A DNA stretch of 64,000 nt from Desulfobacter vibrioformis DSM 8776 (GCF_000745975.1 NZ_JQKJ01000019.1:39722-103721), one strand, 5' to 3'. Shown: positions 9,093 to 17,972, numbered from the stretch's first letter. Numbers and translations are program-made. Notes: generated by a model not told the origin, from the letters alone.

Positions 9093-10841
9093 ATGTCCCA
9101 TAAAGATTTAAACCAGGCCGGGTTCGGTGAAATGAACTTGAGCCCGGATGTTTTTGCGGCTTTGCAGACGGTTGGTTACGAAACACCGACACCGATCCAG
9201 GCCATGACCATTCCCCGTATGATTGCGTGTAAAGACCTGCTGGGTCAAGCCAGGACCGGAACCGGAAAAACAGCGGCCTTTGCACTGCCGCTGCTTTCCC
9301 GGATTGATCTTAATAACAGACGGCCCCAGATTCTTGTGGTCACCCCGACCCGGGAGCTTGCCATCCAGGTGGCCCAGTCCTTCAAGAACTATGGCGTAAA
9401 CATGAAGGGCCTTAATGTTCTGGCTGTATACGGTGGGCAGAGCTATGGTCTCCAGTTAAACCAGTTAAAACGGGGCGTCCATGTGATTGTGGGAACACCG
9501 GGCCGCCTCATGGACCATATGCGGCGAAAAACCGTCTGCCTTGCCGATCTTACAGGCCTGGTCCTGGATGAAGCGGACGAAATGCTGCAAATGGGATTTA
9601 TTGATGATGTTGAATGGATTTTATCCCAAATACCCCAACCAACCCCGATCGCACTTTTTTCCGCCACCATGCCGGCCCCGATTCAGAAAATTGCCGGCAA
9701 ATATCTTAAAAATCCTGAAAAGATTATTATCCGCCATGATTCAGATGTCACCAGCACCATTCATCAAAAATTCTGGCTGGTGAAACATGTAAAAAAAAGT
9801 GATGCGCTTGTCCGTATACTTGAAGCCTCGTCCCATGATGGCGTCATCGTATTTACCAGGACCCGGAATGACACAATGGACCTGACAAAAACCCTGGAAG
9901 AAAAAGGATTCAAAGCAGAAGCCCTGAACGGAGACATTGCCCAGGCAGCCCGGGAACGGACGGTGAACCGGTTGAAAAACGGGAATATTGATATTCTTGT
10001 GGCCACGGATGTGGCGGCAAGGGGGCTTGATGTTGACCGGATTTCCCACGTCATCAACTACGATATGCCCTCTAAAACCGAGCCCTATATTCACAGAATC
10101 GGGCGGACCGGGCGGGCCGGACGAACCGGTGAAGCCATTTTATTTGTACAGCCAAAAGAAAAATGGATGTTAAAACAGATTGAAAAAGCCACCCGCCAGA
10201 AGGTTGAAGAAATGACCCTGCCCTCCAACAGGGAAATCAATAAAAAACGGGTGGATGATTTTAAAAATAAAATTTGCCAGACCATCGGCACCGAAGATGT
10301 AAGTGCGTTTACGGATCTGGTGGAGACCACCGCAAAGGAACAGGATATTTCAATTTCCCAGGTGGCTGCGGCCCTGGCAAAGATGCTCCAGGGCAATACA
10401 CCGTTTCTGCTTGAGGAGAAGGTTGACAGGCCTGCCGCAAAAAAGACCCGTGCAAAAACCGGAAAAAAAGCCAACGCGCCTGTTGCACCAAAACAGACCA
10501 AAGCACCCATGGCAGCGAAACAGACCAAAGCACCTGTTGCACCAAAGCAGAACCAGGCACCTGGCCGGCTTCACCTCCTCAATAAAATTGCGCCTGCCGA
10601 AAAGGGGATGGAACGATATCGCATTGAAGTGGGTTACAAGCATGGCCTTAAACCCGGCGATGTTGTCGGTGCCATTTCAAATGAATCCGGTCTGGAAAGC
10701 AAGCTTATCGGCGCCATCAATATTGACTATGATTATTCTCTGGTGGATCTGCCCTTTGGCATGCCTAACACCATCTTTAATCTGCTGAAAAGGACCTGGA
10801 TCAGATCACAGAAGATGTCAATTTCGAAATATGCCTGCTAA
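9093..10841 (+). CDS. DEAD-box ATP-dependent RNA helicase
   Basis: A 582-residue helicase. Ordered motifs: Q-motif region (TPIQAMTIP), motif I (ARTGTGKT), Ia (TPTRELAIQ), DEAD box (LVLDEADEML), SAT, ARGLDVDRISHVINYD and HRIGRTGRAG. After the core, a Lys/Ala/Pro linker carries three near-repeats of APVAPKQTK (about residues 460-490). A DbpA-type RNA-binding domain follows (about 500-580: YRIEVGYKHGLKPGDVVGAI). It probably remodels rRNA or structured mRNA, as DeaD/CshA helicases do. The start at 9093 follows AAGGAAAACC; the earlier TTG at 9075 lacks one. Confidence 0.92.
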   Translation: MSHKDLNQAGFGEMNLSPDVFAALQTVGYETPTPIQAMTIPRMIACKDLLGQARTGTGKTAAFALPLLSRIDLNNRRPQILVVTPTRELAIQVAQSFKNYGVNMKGLNVLAVYGGQSYGLQLNQLKRGVHVIVGTPGRLMDHMRRKTVCLADLTGLVLDEADEMLQMGFIDDVEWILSQIPQPTPIALFSATMPAPIQKIAGKYLKNPEKIIIRHDSDVTSTIHQKFWLVKHVKKSDALVRILEASSHDGVIVFTRTRNDTMDLTKTLEEKGFKAEALNGDIAQAARERTVNRLKNGNIDILVATDVAARGLDVDRISHVINYDMPSKTEPYIHRIGRTGRAGRTGEAILFVQPKEKWMLKQIEKATRQKVEEMTLPSNREINKKRVDDFKNKICQTIGTEDVSAFTDLVETTAKEQDISISQVAAALAKMLQGNTPFLLEEKVDRPAAKKTRAKTGKKANAPVAPKQTKAPMAAKQTKAPVAPKQNQAPGRLHLLNKIAPAEKGMERYRIEVGYKHGLKPGDVVGAISNESGLESKLIGAINIDYDYSLVDLPFGMPNTIFNLLKRTWIRSQKMSISKYAC

Positions 10842-12355
10842 AAAGAGACAGGAATCCAAACGGAGATACTTCCCCCGGACACGGGGAACTCTCCCCATCC
10901 GTCGGCGTTTATAGCAACCGTGGTGCCGTCCATGTTACCCAGGGCGTCGCGATACTGCCCGTTGGCGTGGATTTTCCCTGGTTCCAGCCACATCGTTCCG
11001 CCGCCGCCGATGGAAATGACGGCTGCCAGACCGGAGCCGGGGTGCCCCGCGGCGCCCTCGCGTGTCCAGCCAATCATGTGGGCATGCTCGAACCGGTCAC
11101 GCTGACAACCGTAGGCGTGTGACTGTCGAAGTTCCATAAGCCGCGGCAGATGAGGGACGGGAACCATGTTGATTTCGTATTCCTTGCCGTCCCTGCCCTT
11201 GTCTTTGTACTTTGCCCCAAACCAATCCGCGTAGAAGACACAGGGGTATCCGTCTTGCCGCAGCAGGATAAATGCATAGGCTGCGGGTTTGAACCACCAG
11301 TCCACAGGGGACTCCAGTGACTGGAGGGGCTGACTGTCATGGTTTTCCACGAACGGGACAGACAGGGCCGGCTGATCTTTGGTGAGCGTGCCATCCAGGA
11401 TTGTCCTCAGGTCGTAGTGCCCATTGGCCCGGGATATATAGTGAAACTTCATATGAAGCGGCACGTCAAATAGGGACATCTTGCCATGCGTGGATCTGAT
11501 GTAATTGTGCAGCTCTTCCACATTGCTTGACCAATATTCGCCCACTGCAAAGAACCCGCTCTTTGCATTTAAAGAGGCGACCCGGCGCATGTGGTCCAGC
11601 CACTCACGAAAGAAACTGAATTGAATATGCTTGACAGCATCAATCCGAATACCATCAATTCCGGTGGTCTCCAGGTACCAGCGCCCCCAGCGGGCGTATT
11701 CCGTGCGGACCTCCGGGCAGTTCATATCCACATCCGAAAACATGAGATAATCGTAATTCCCATTTTCCCCGGAAACCATCTGGTCCCAGTCCTTGCCGCG
11801 ATTCGTGAACTTGAAAATCGCTTTTTTATATAAGTTCTCGGCCCAGTCCGTGCCGTCGAAGCAATCGTAATTCCATGTAAAACCGGAATATTTTCCCGCA
11901 CGCCCCGGAAAGGTGAATTCCGTCCACGCCTCGATCCAGCAGTCCGGTTTTTCCGGATTGACAATTTCAAAGCACCGTTCGTCTCCTTGCACTTCCACGG
12001 CCTTCACCCACTCGGTGCGATCCGCGCCGCCCTTGTGATTAAAAACGATGTCTGCGTAAACCTGCAGTTTCTTGTCGTGCAGTGCCTTAATCGCTTCAAG
12101 ATACTGGACACGGGTGCCGTACTTCGTGGGAACCGAACCTTTCTGGTTGAATTCCCCCAGATCGTACAGATCATAGACACCGTACCCGACATCGTGTGCG
12201 CCGGCCTGCCCCTTGTACGCAGGCGGCAGCCAGACCGCACTAAACCCGCAATCCCCCAAGGTTCGGGCCGAATCACGCACCTGGTTCCAGAACGTTCCAT
12301 CATTGGATGTATACCAATGAAAATACTGCATCATCACGCCATTCATCTGAGACAT
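10838..12355 (-). CDS. Cytoplasmic alpha-amylase (GH13)
   Basis: A 505-residue glycoside hydrolase family 13 protein without a signal peptide, the usual size of intracellular AmyA-type alpha-amylases. Catalytic regions are recognisable: ADIVFNHKGG (region I), GIRIDAVKH with the nucleophile Asp, FAVGEYW with the acid Glu, and FVENHDSQP with the third Asp. It likely hydrolyses alpha-1,4-glucans such as stored glycogen. A strong AGGAGG lies upstream. Its 3' end overlaps the convergent helicase gene by four bases. Confidence 0.92.
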   Translation of the reverse strand: MSQMNGVMMQYFHWYTSNDGTFWNQVRDSARTLGDCGFSAVWLPPAYKGQAGAHDVGYGVYDLYDLGEFNQKGSVPTKYGTRVQYLEAIKALHDKKLQVYADIVFNHKGGADRTEWVKAVEVQGDERCFEIVNPEKPDCWIEAWTEFTFPGRAGKYSGFTWNYDCFDGTDWAENLYKKAIFKFTNRGKDWDQMVSGENGNYDYLMFSDVDMNCPEVRTEYARWGRWYLETTGIDGIRIDAVKHIQFSFFREWLDHMRRVASLNAKSGFFAVGEYWSSNVEELHNYIRSTHGKMSLFDVPLHMKFHYISRANGHYDLRTILDGTLTKDQPALSVPFVENHDSQPLQSLESPVDWWFKPAAYAFILLRQDGYPCVFYADWFGAKYKDKGRDGKEYEINMVPVPHLPRLMELRQSHAYGCQRDRFEHAHMIGWTREGAAGHPGSGLAAVISIGGGGTMWLEPGKIHANGQYRDALGNMDGTTVAINADGWGEFPVSGGSISVWIPVSF

Positions 12356-12397
12356 CGTAAAACGTCCTCCTTTTTTTCCGAGATTAAGAATCCAATA

Positions 12398-13213
12398 TCA
12401 GATTTCCTGATCCCATGTTTCAACTGCTGACAGATAGTTTGCCATATCATGATCTTCGATCCCGTCAATCCCTTTTTCCTTCAGGGCGTTAAAGGCACCG
12501 TCAAAATAGTCTATGAATTTGAACCAGAATCCGGGTTCCCGGGAAATTTTTTTCTCTTCCGAGATATACAGATAGGAGCCCACATGGCTGTAGCCCATTA
12601 AACGGGCCGGCACCCGGGTGACAATGTCATTGTTGTTATGAAACCTGAAAAACCGCTGCTTGCACTCCATATTAAACACCTGGGCAGTAGTCCGTGTCAT
12701 GGCCCGGGGCTGGCCAAAGGTGTATACGCTGGTAAAGGGCTTGTCTTCGTGTATATATCTGGCTGCGGCAATGGTGGCCATGGCACCGCCTAAACTGTGC
12801 CCGGTAAAAAAAATAGGCCGCCTGCCCTGCTGCTGCAGCTCCCGGCATTTTGCATCCAAAGGAAGCCACACATCTTCGAGGGATTTCCAGAAACCGCGGT
12901 GAAACTGGCCGAACAGGACGCTTGTGGCAAAGGCATCTATGTTGTCCATCCAGTCCTTTAGTTCATTGGTTCCCCGAAAAGCCATGCACAAAAAGTTTTC
13001 ATGCTCGACCACCGCTGCCTGGGCACTGTTTTTATCAATCCCGTACACAGAAATAAATTTGTTATCATCCTGTTTCAGGTTCATTAAAATCCGGTCTTCA
13101 TCAGGCATCTGGTTTCCTTCGGATTTTTTTAAATACACTTCCTTTGCAATCCGCGCCATCCAATAGGCATTTCCTTCATCCAGAACGGTTTTGTACGGTG
13201 ATACGTTTTTCAT
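12398..13213 (-). CDS. Class 3 lipase family protein
   Basis: A 271-residue alpha/beta hydrolase of the fungal-type class 3 lipase family. The nucleophile elbow GHSLGGAMA is near residue 145; FRGTN earlier likely helps form the oxyanion hole, and the HNNNDIVTRVP segment carries the acid residue. No signal peptide is seen, so the substrate may be intracellular. The start at 13213 follows GGGAGGAAAA. It lies at the low-coordinate edge of the cassette-like block, and whether it belongs to that block is uncertain. Confidence 0.85.
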   Translation of the reverse strand: MKNVSPYKTVLDEGNAYWMARIAKEVYLKKSEGNQMPDEDRILMNLKQDDNKFISVYGIDKNSAQAAVVEHENFLCMAFRGTNELKDWMDNIDAFATSVLFGQFHRGFWKSLEDVWLPLDAKCRELQQQGRRPIFFTGHSLGGAMATIAAARYIHEDKPFTSVYTFGQPRAMTRTTAQVFNMECKQRFFRFHNNNDIVTRVPARLMGYSHVGSYLYISEEKKISREPGFWFKFIDYFDGAFNALKEKGIDGIEDHDMANYLSAVETWDQEI

Positions 13214-13287
13214 TTTTCCTCCCGTCATTAACCTGCTTCAAAGAAATTAACCAACCAATGTTCAGCGTGTCGGTGTTGCAGGGCGTG

Positions 13288-13716
13288 TTATATCCCAGCT
13301 TTTTTCAATTTGCCGTTTATTCTGTTATCAAATTTTTCCTTGTTGATGATAAAGCGTTCATGCTTGCCGCGGGTAATGGTATCAAAATTATCATGGGCCT
13401 CAACATCGAATACCAACCGTTTTCCATCAACCTCTACAAGCTTTGTTTTTACAGTAACAGTTAACCCAGGCGGTGTTGCTGCGACATGACTTACGTTGAT
13501 ATGCGTGCCAACGGTTTGTTCTTCAGGCCAATTAAGGTGGGGGTTAATTGCCTGGATACAAGTCCACTCAATTAATCCAACCATATATCCTGTCGCAAAT
13601 ACGTTTGGCATCCCCTGAAATTCATCGGCTTCCGGATACAGGGCGGGAACCAGTTTTGACTTGGTAATTGTGAATGAAAAGCTATATTCTATACCTGGTT
13701 TTAGGCTGTCTTTCAT
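13288..13716 (-). CDS. Thioesterase-like protein (FlK/hotdog type)
   Basis: A 142-residue protein resembling fluoroacetyl-CoA thioesterase-like hotdog enzymes: YPEADEFQGMP, ATGYMVGLIEWTCI, then EEQTVGTHINVSHVAATPPG. Such enzymes hydrolyse small acyl-CoA esters. The start at 13716 is fixed by AGGAGGTAAAT; the open frame runs further upstream through an attC-like palindrome and is not translated there. In the cassette model this is the cargo just after the site at 13731-13792. Confidence 0.85.
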   Translation of the reverse strand: MKDSLKPGIEYSFSFTITKSKLVPALYPEADEFQGMPNVFATGYMVGLIEWTCIQAINPHLNWPEEQTVGTHINVSHVAATPPGLTVTVKTKLVEVDGKRLVFDVEAHDNFDTITRGKHERFIINKEKFDNRINGKLKKAGI

Positions 13717-13730
13717 ATTTACCTCCTGAG

Positions 13731-13792
13731 AATAACCAAAAGTTGAGACCCGAACGTTTTTTACGCGTCGATTCTCAAACGACTTGTTATCT
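13731..13792 (-). repeat. attC-like imperfect palindrome A
   Basis: Read on the minus strand, it begins GATAACAAGTCGTTTGAGA and ends CTCAACTTTTGGTTATTC. The arms pair as GATAACAAGTCGTTTGAGA against AATAACCAAAAGTTGAGA with unpaired bases, as in integron attC sites. It sits between the stop of the methyltransferase and the ribosome site of the thioesterase, exactly where a cassette boundary would be. Confidence 0.55.
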
Positions 13793-13816
13793 TTTCTTTT
13801 AAATTTTTCAAAAACG

Positions 13817-14533
13817 CTATTTAAAACCGCCAAACAGGCTGAAAATGCCATGTTTTAAAAAGCAATCCACCTCTTTAAAACCAATTTGTGTTAACGCTTG
13901 TAGTTGAGAACCAAGTGTGTCCGGCATATTGTCTGTATTTTTTTTGTACTGGTCAGGAATTCCAACTAAATTTTCGCTCATTTCTTTGTCTGGATGTTCT
14001 TTTATCCATTGACGCCAAAGCGACAAAAACCAGTTTTCAATTTTTGTCGAAACCGGAGCAACAACATCATAATGTGCAAAGCATCCTCCTGGAGATAAAA
14101 GTTCATAAATATATGAATATAAGCGCTTTTTATCCTCCGATGGTAAATGGTGAATAGCCAGTGAAGAATAAACGAAATCAAAAGTTTGGTTCAGCAACTG
14201 GCCGGAAAATAAACTCTGGAAGTTTGCCTGAATGAAATTGATATTTTCCTTTTTTCCTAAACGTTTTTGGGCCGCTTCAAGCATTTCATTTGAGCCATCT
14301 ATAAGTGTTATGCTTGTGGGGGAAAATGTTTTCAATAATTCCTCTATAAACAAACCGTCTCCACAGCCAAGGTCTAATACATTATTTTCGCTTTTTGCAT
14401 CAAAGAAATAGCCATAGAGTGATTTTGCGGTTCCAATAAATTCACGCCGGAAAGGCAGGTAAATATTGGCTTTATCCCTATAGTTCCGGGAAAATTCTCT
14501 ATTGGTCCATCGTGTTTCTTCAAATTTTGACAT
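13817..14533 (-). CDS. SAM-dependent class I methyltransferase
   Basis: A 238-residue methyltransferase. Motif I NNVLDLGCGDGLF (about 50-62), the acidic motif II region ITLIDGSNEMLEAA, and motif IV FDFVYSSLAIHHLP give the Rossmann SAM-binding core; the C-terminal third is variable. The substrate is unknown. It is flanked by attC-like palindromes at both ends, so it looks like a gene cassette cargo. The ribosome site is weak (AAAGGGAATATAA). Confidence 0.85.
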   Translation of the reverse strand: MSKFEETRWTNREFSRNYRDKANIYLPFRREFIGTAKSLYGYFFDAKSENNVLDLGCGDGLFIEELLKTFSPTSITLIDGSNEMLEAAQKRLGKKENINFIQANFQSLFSGQLLNQTFDFVYSSLAIHHLPSEDKKRLYSYIYELLSPGGCFAHYDVVAPVSTKIENWFLSLWRQWIKEHPDKEMSENLVGIPDQYKKNTDNMPDTLGSQLQALTQIGFKEVDCFLKHGIFSLFGGFK

Positions 14534-14576
14534 TTATATTCCCTTTAATTGCCTGATAGTTTCTTTGCATGCTGAA

Positions 14577-14660
14577 AGATAACGTATTTCTCACCGGCCG
14601 GTGTGTAACGGCAGCGGAATACCGGTCAGGTGCAGAAAATGGTTAGCGGACTTGTTATTG
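14577..14660 (-). repeat. attC-like imperfect palindrome B
   Basis: On the minus strand it starts CAATAACAAGTCCGC and ends GAGAAATACGTTATC. The inner arms TTTTCTGCACCTGACCGG and ATTTCTCACCGGCCGG pair with two small bulges. The CACCTGAC core is shared with the palindromes at 15211 and 22371. It separates the cupin gene from the methyltransferase. Confidence 0.6.
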
Positions 14661-14799
14661 AGAGAAGGATGTTTTCGCAATGTAACAGTGCATATAATCA
14701 ATGGTACTATCTTCCTCCCTGTTTGCTGCTGGTCTCTGTTTTTGCCGTGCTAATTTTTAAATTTTGTTGAATTAGGTATCATGTCCCCGGAATTCTATG

Positions 14800-15138
14800 T
14801 TAAATTTTTCCAGATTTAAAGTAACTATCATCATTAAGAAAATGAAATGAAATTGCATTAGTGATAAAGTATCCCGAGTGAGGGGTGTTTTCCGGAACGA
14901 AAAAAGTATCACCTTTTCTATATATTGTTTTTTCATTTCCGATGGTAATCTCAAATTCACCATCAACGACAATTCCCCATTCCGCAGCATGCGTGTGAGT
15001 AGGAATCTGCGTACCGGCTTTAGCTTCAAAAATAACTGCCTGATTTGATGTCCCCTGGATAAGATGGCCGCTTATGCTATTTGTAGGTGTGATTATTTTG
15101 GGCAACTCTTTAATAATTTGTGGTAACTCTTCACTCAT
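14800..15138 (-). CDS. Small cupin-domain protein
   Basis: A 112-residue single-domain cupin. Motif 1 is visible as GTQIPTHTHAAEWGIVVDGE (metal-binding His-x-His and Glu) and motif 2 as GDTFFVPENTPHSG. Such proteins are small metal-dependent enzymes or ligand sensors; nothing narrows this one down. It lies between two attC-like palindromes, consistent with a one-gene cassette. Confidence 0.8.
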   Translation of the reverse strand: MSEELPQIIKELPKIITPTNSISGHLIQGTSNQAVIFEAKAGTQIPTHTHAAEWGIVVDGEFEITIGNEKTIYRKGDTFFVPENTPHSGYFITNAISFHFLNDDSYFKSGKI

Positions 15139-15210
15139 TGTAATTCCCTCGTATAAAATTTTTTTCGATTTCTTCCGCGGATGACTTCGCTCTTATGAAC
15201 TTGCTCAACG

Positions 15211-15286
15211 GTTGAACGATAGTTTCTCCTACATTGCCCAGAGCCCGCAGGGCGGCAGGTAATGTCAGGTGTAAACATTTGTTGGA
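15211..15286 (-). repeat. attC-like imperfect palindrome C
   Basis: On the minus strand: CCAACAAATGTTTACACC, then TGACATTACC, a GC-rich loop, GGGCAATGTAGGAG, then AAACTATCGTTCAA. GTTTACACCTGACATTACC pairs with GTTTCTCCTACATTGCC with extrahelical A residues. The core GTTTACACCTGAC is identical in palindrome J at 22371, 7 kb away. It follows the PrpF-like gene and precedes the cupin gene. Confidence 0.6.
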
Positions 15287-15322
15287 AAACTTTAATCCCA
15301 TACAAGTGCAGCTTGAAATCTA

Positions 15323-16462
15323 TTAACATTGGGACAAACCGTAAACGACAGAGTGTCCCTTCATAATAGTTTGTGCACTTCTCTTGTATACAATCCTTTC
15401 AATTTCATTGCTTTTAAAATAAAGTTCAATTTCAAGAATCCCTGCTGGATTTTCGATTTTCACCGTGCAGCTATTATTTAACGGTTTTAAATTGTTTTTA
15501 TCAGACATCAGGTTATGCGCAATTGTGCCTTCGAGAAGACAGGCGGCTGCCAAACATCCGCCACCTGACACAGCAAGAGAATTATGAGGTTTTTGGGGAG
15601 TGAAGTATCTGACATGAATATCACCACCTTTCAAAGGATCTGAAATAAAACATATTTTCGGTATCGTCTCACTATGTTGTAATTCTTCCTTTGTCATCAA
15701 CGTACCATCAGCTTTTCTAAGTTTCATTTTTAATCCAGCTTCCATCCAAATTTTCTGAAGCTTTTTATACAAAACTCCGTCAGCCTTTAATTCATCAACA
15801 CTCTCGTAGCCTGTTTTATTAACATCATTCGCTTTGATAATTACCATGGGAACATTTACGTCCAGGCATGATGCTTCGATACCCTCTATCAGGTCAATTT
15901 TTTTTCCTGTGGGAAAAAGCTTTCCTGTTTTTGCACCAGCGGGATTTTGTAATTCCAATTTAATCTCCGGGTACCTGCCAATTACCCCTGGTATTTCTAT
16001 GTGGTCTACAATCTTGTTATTAAAGACATTAATATATGCATGAGTCAGCTTCCCTGTATTTGTGTTAAAAATCTCAACCGTGTTTATTCCGTTTTTTACA
16101 TCTATTTGTCTTGTTTCCAGCAGATAAAGGGGAATGGCTGATGACATATTTCCACAGTTAACACGCCAATCAATGCTGCTTTTATCAGCAGCGAACTGGG
16201 CCAGGGTGCTTTTTACTTTCCGTTTTTCCTTACTGACCACCTCCACAATAAATAGCTTATTGCTTGTCGGTATAACACGCCCAAGGCCGGTGATCTGGTT
16301 ATTACCGGGTATATTAGTTTCTGGAATACCCATAACTTTGCGAATTAACTCATCTCGTGTTTTCTCATCAACAGGAAGATCGTCCTTATTTATTACAACG
16401 CCTGTAGATGTGCCACCACGCATATGATAGAGCGGAATTTCACATGTTTCAAAATTAGTCAT
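15323..16462 (-). CDS. PrpF-like isomerase (DUF453 / diaminopimelate-epimerase fold)
   Basis: A 379-residue protein of the PrpF family. It opens with IPLYHMRGGTSTGVVI, the family's typical start, then DWRVNCGNMSSAIPLYLLE with the expected catalytic-type cysteine, and ends with LAVSGGGCLAAACLLEG. PrpF members isomerise 2-methylaconitate or related unsaturated acids. No methylcitrate-cycle neighbours exist here, so the substrate is open. Its AT-rich codon usage differs from the flanking GC-rich phosphonate genes. Confidence 0.85.
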   Translation of the reverse strand: MTNFETCEIPLYHMRGGTSTGVVINKDDLPVDEKTRDELIRKVMGIPETNIPGNNQITGLGRVIPTSNKLFIVEVVSKEKRKVKSTLAQFAADKSSIDWRVNCGNMSSAIPLYLLETRQIDVKNGINTVEIFNTNTGKLTHAYINVFNNKIVDHIEIPGVIGRYPEIKLELQNPAGAKTGKLFPTGKKIDLIEGIEASCLDVNVPMVIIKANDVNKTGYESVDELKADGVLYKKLQKIWMEAGLKMKLRKADGTLMTKEELQHSETIPKICFISDPLKGGDIHVRYFTPQKPHNSLAVSGGGCLAAACLLEGTIAHNLMSDKNNLKPLNNSCTVKIENPAGILEIELYFKSNEIERIVYKRSAQTIMKGHSVVYGLSQC

Positions 16463-16539
16463 AATTTAATTGCTTTCCAACTTTTCAAAATCACCGGCTT
16501 GCCCATGTGCATTTTGATTGTTAAATATTCTTCCGATTT

Positions 16540-16645
16540 TTCTATATAACCGTTATTCGGCCCCGAAAAATGGGGGATAGGCCCCAAATAAAAATTTTTT
16601 AAGAATAATTACTGCTATTCAAGTTGGTTATCGGTTATCATGACC
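16540..16645 (-). repeat. Possible attC-like structure (weak)
   Basis: In the 197-nt gap between the DsrE-like and PrpF-like genes, the minus strand carries GATAACCAAC near one end and CGAATAACGGTTATAT near the other, with a GGGGCC...GGCCCC-type hairpin (GGGGCCTATCCCCC / CGGGGCC) inside. The spacing fits a longer attC site, but pairing is poor and the boundaries are uncertain. Confidence 0.3.
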
Positions 16646-16659
16646 AGACCCCATTAAGT

Positions 16660-17001
16660 CTATATTGTTAAAATATGAGCATTGTTTCTTAACAATTGGG
16701 TCAATGGTTCACCCCAATATTTAATTTCTATGTTAAGCAGTTCTAATTTCTCTAAAAGTCCAAGGTGTTCAGCACATGATTTACAAGCTGAAATATGCAC
16801 TCCCTCCAATTCTGCTTCTTCGATAAGTTCTTGTATTTTTATATTTTCTGCAACCAACTTTGCGGTTGCTCCCCAAATAATGACGGTTACCTCATTCCAC
16901 CATTTTTTTCGTTTTGAATTGATCCCATACATAAAAACCATCATTTCTGCGGTTATCAAATTATCATTTGTCCAGAGGATGTATAATTGATTCTCTTTCA
17001 T
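16660..17001 (-). CDS. DsrE-like small protein
   Basis: A 113-residue protein with the DsrE/DsrF-like layout: LYILWTNDNLITAEMMVFMY, then VTVIIWGATAKLVAEN, and GVHISACKSCAEHLGLLEKL with a conserved-type cysteine pair. DsrE-like proteins bind or relay persulfide sulfur, plausible in a sulfate reducer, but its position in the accessory block argues against a core sulfur role. The ribosome site is weak. Confidence 0.75.
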   Translation of the reverse strand: MKENQLYILWTNDNLITAEMMVFMYGINSKRKKWWNEVTVIIWGATAKLVAENIKIQELIEEAELEGVHISACKSCAEHLGLLEKLELLNIEIKYWGEPLTQLLRNNAHILTI

Positions 17002-17035
17002 AGTTTAAAATGGAGTCCTTCCTTTTGCATTTGAT

Positions 17036-17091
17036 GTTTAATGTTGCTAATCAGTCGCGCGTTTTTTTGTGTCGGCTGCATTGGCCTCAAC
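17036..17091 (-). repeat. attC-like palindrome E, degenerate
   Basis: On the minus strand: GAGGCCAATGCAGCCGACAC, A-run, then CGCGCGACTGATTAGCAAC and ATTAAAC. It is clearly homologous to palindromes G (17889) and H (19914), but the first core box is missing: it is joined directly to a fragment of the DUF262 gene. Confidence 0.5.
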
Positions 17092-17093
17092 AT

Positions 17094-17193
17094 CCGTTCA
17101 ATGGCCGGCGTCTGCTTGTCGCCCTTTTCAAGTTTTGCCAAATATTCAGATGGCACCACGCCACCGATGATCCGGTTGGTACGGAATGACAAC
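17094..17193 (-). pseudogene. Duplicated 3' fragment of the DUF262 gene
   Basis: About 100 nt nearly identical to 18199-18298 inside the DUF262 gene (only a few mismatches seen), coding SFRTNRIIGGVVPSEYLAKL and onwards. It has no start and is fused to the degenerate palindrome at 17036. This is a scar of cassette duplication or recombination. The surrounding open frame (16998-17228) is not a real gene. Confidence 0.75.
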
Positions 17194-17421
17194 GCCGGAA
17201 CATATTGCCTCAAGCACCAATTTTTCAAATTTGCCCGACCCTGTCACGCTATCAGGATATTCTTCCATCCAACGCAAGAGATCCGCTGGAATCCAAGGCA
17301 AAGGCGCATCCGTATCAGCCAACGTTACGAACTTGGCTTGATCCTGAAGTGAGAAAGCGCAATCAACACATACTGCAAAAAGAAAGTGATCCGGCTTCAA
17401 TGATTTGCGTTGACTATACAT
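17146..17421 (-). pseudogene. Unknown 91-codon open frame running into the DUF262 scar
   Basis: An ATG at 17421 opens a frame (MYSQRKSLKPDHFLFAVCVD) that continues out of frame into the duplicated DUF262 fragment at 17193. The part before the junction, about 75 codons, reads like real coding sequence (DTDAPLPWIPADLLRWMEEY) but I do not recognise it. It is probably the truncated 5' part of a former cassette gene. Confidence 0.4.
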
Positions 17422-17578
17422 AATGATCGGGTTTTCTCGGACCGCTGCCGAGGTCGAGCACTCGGGTCTCCGTTTCCAGACGCAGCGCCGCGCCGGGAGT
17501 GGCGAGCTTTTCGGGTGAGAACGGGTTATGGATGCGGTGAGCACTTTCGGTGATGTTGAAGATCCGTGGAATATCCAA
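17414..17578 (-). pseudogene. N-terminal fragment of a SAM methyltransferase
   Basis: From a TTG at 17578 behind AAGGAGA, 54 codons read like the start of a class I methyltransferase: IPRIFNITESAHRIHNPFSP, then ETRVLDLGSGPR, which is motif I. The frame stops right after the glycine-rich motif, so the enzyme is severed. A second open frame starts within its last codons. Confidence 0.65.
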
Positions 17579-17624
17579 TGTAAAAAATCTCCTTTTGCCT
17601 TGTTATGTGTGCTTGAATCACAAA

Positions 17625-17840
17625 TCAACTGTCCAAGACGCTTTGAAGTTCACTTCCACAACGGCTAACAAACTTATTATACTGGCCTTTAGTTAGAAAC
17701 AATCTATGAATTCCGGCTTGTTTTTGTTGGCCCTTATCTAAATTTTGTTTTTGGTCGAAGCCAACTTTAATGATACCCAATGAATCAAGGTCAATCTCTA
17801 TAAAATAGCGAGTATCTTCATTTTCAATTCTGCTCATCAA
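17625..17840 (-). CDS. Small hypothetical protein (cassette cargo)
   Basis: A 71-residue protein rich in charged residues and glutamine, with no family I recognise. It begins about 50 nt after the core box of palindrome G and is followed by one attC-like arm (ACATAACAAGG at about 17597), so it fits the pattern of a one-gene cassette. The upstream GGAGGCAAAATTG is a plausible ribosome site. Confidence 0.5.
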   Translation of the reverse strand: MMSRIENEDTRYFIEIDLDSLGIIKVGFDQKQNLDKGQQKQAGIHRLFLTKGQYNKFVSRCGSELQSVLDS

Positions 17841-17888
17841 TTTTGCCTCCGTGTGTGTTTGATTTTATGCGATCATTCCTGTTTTAAA

Positions 17889-17950
17889 CACATAACGTTG
17901 CTGATCAGCCGCGCGTTTTTTTGTGTCGGCGGCATTGGCCTTGTTAAATA
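17889..17950 (-). repeat. attC-like imperfect palindrome G
   Basis: The clearest case. Minus strand: ATTTAAC (fits RYYYAAC), AAGGCCAATGCCGCCG, a spacer with an A-run, CGCGCGGCTGATCAGCAAC, then GTTATGT (close to GTTRRRY). The arms pair with unpaired bases over about 60 nt. It lies between the DUF262 stop and the 71-codon gene. Confidence 0.7.
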
Positions 17951-17972
17951 TTATTGCCGCTGTTTTCATGAA

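Noticed and set aside
17146..17628. 160-codon minus-strand open frame taken as one gene
   Set aside because: The methyltransferase start is in a different frame and the tail is the out-of-frame DUF262 fragment; the long frame is accidental.
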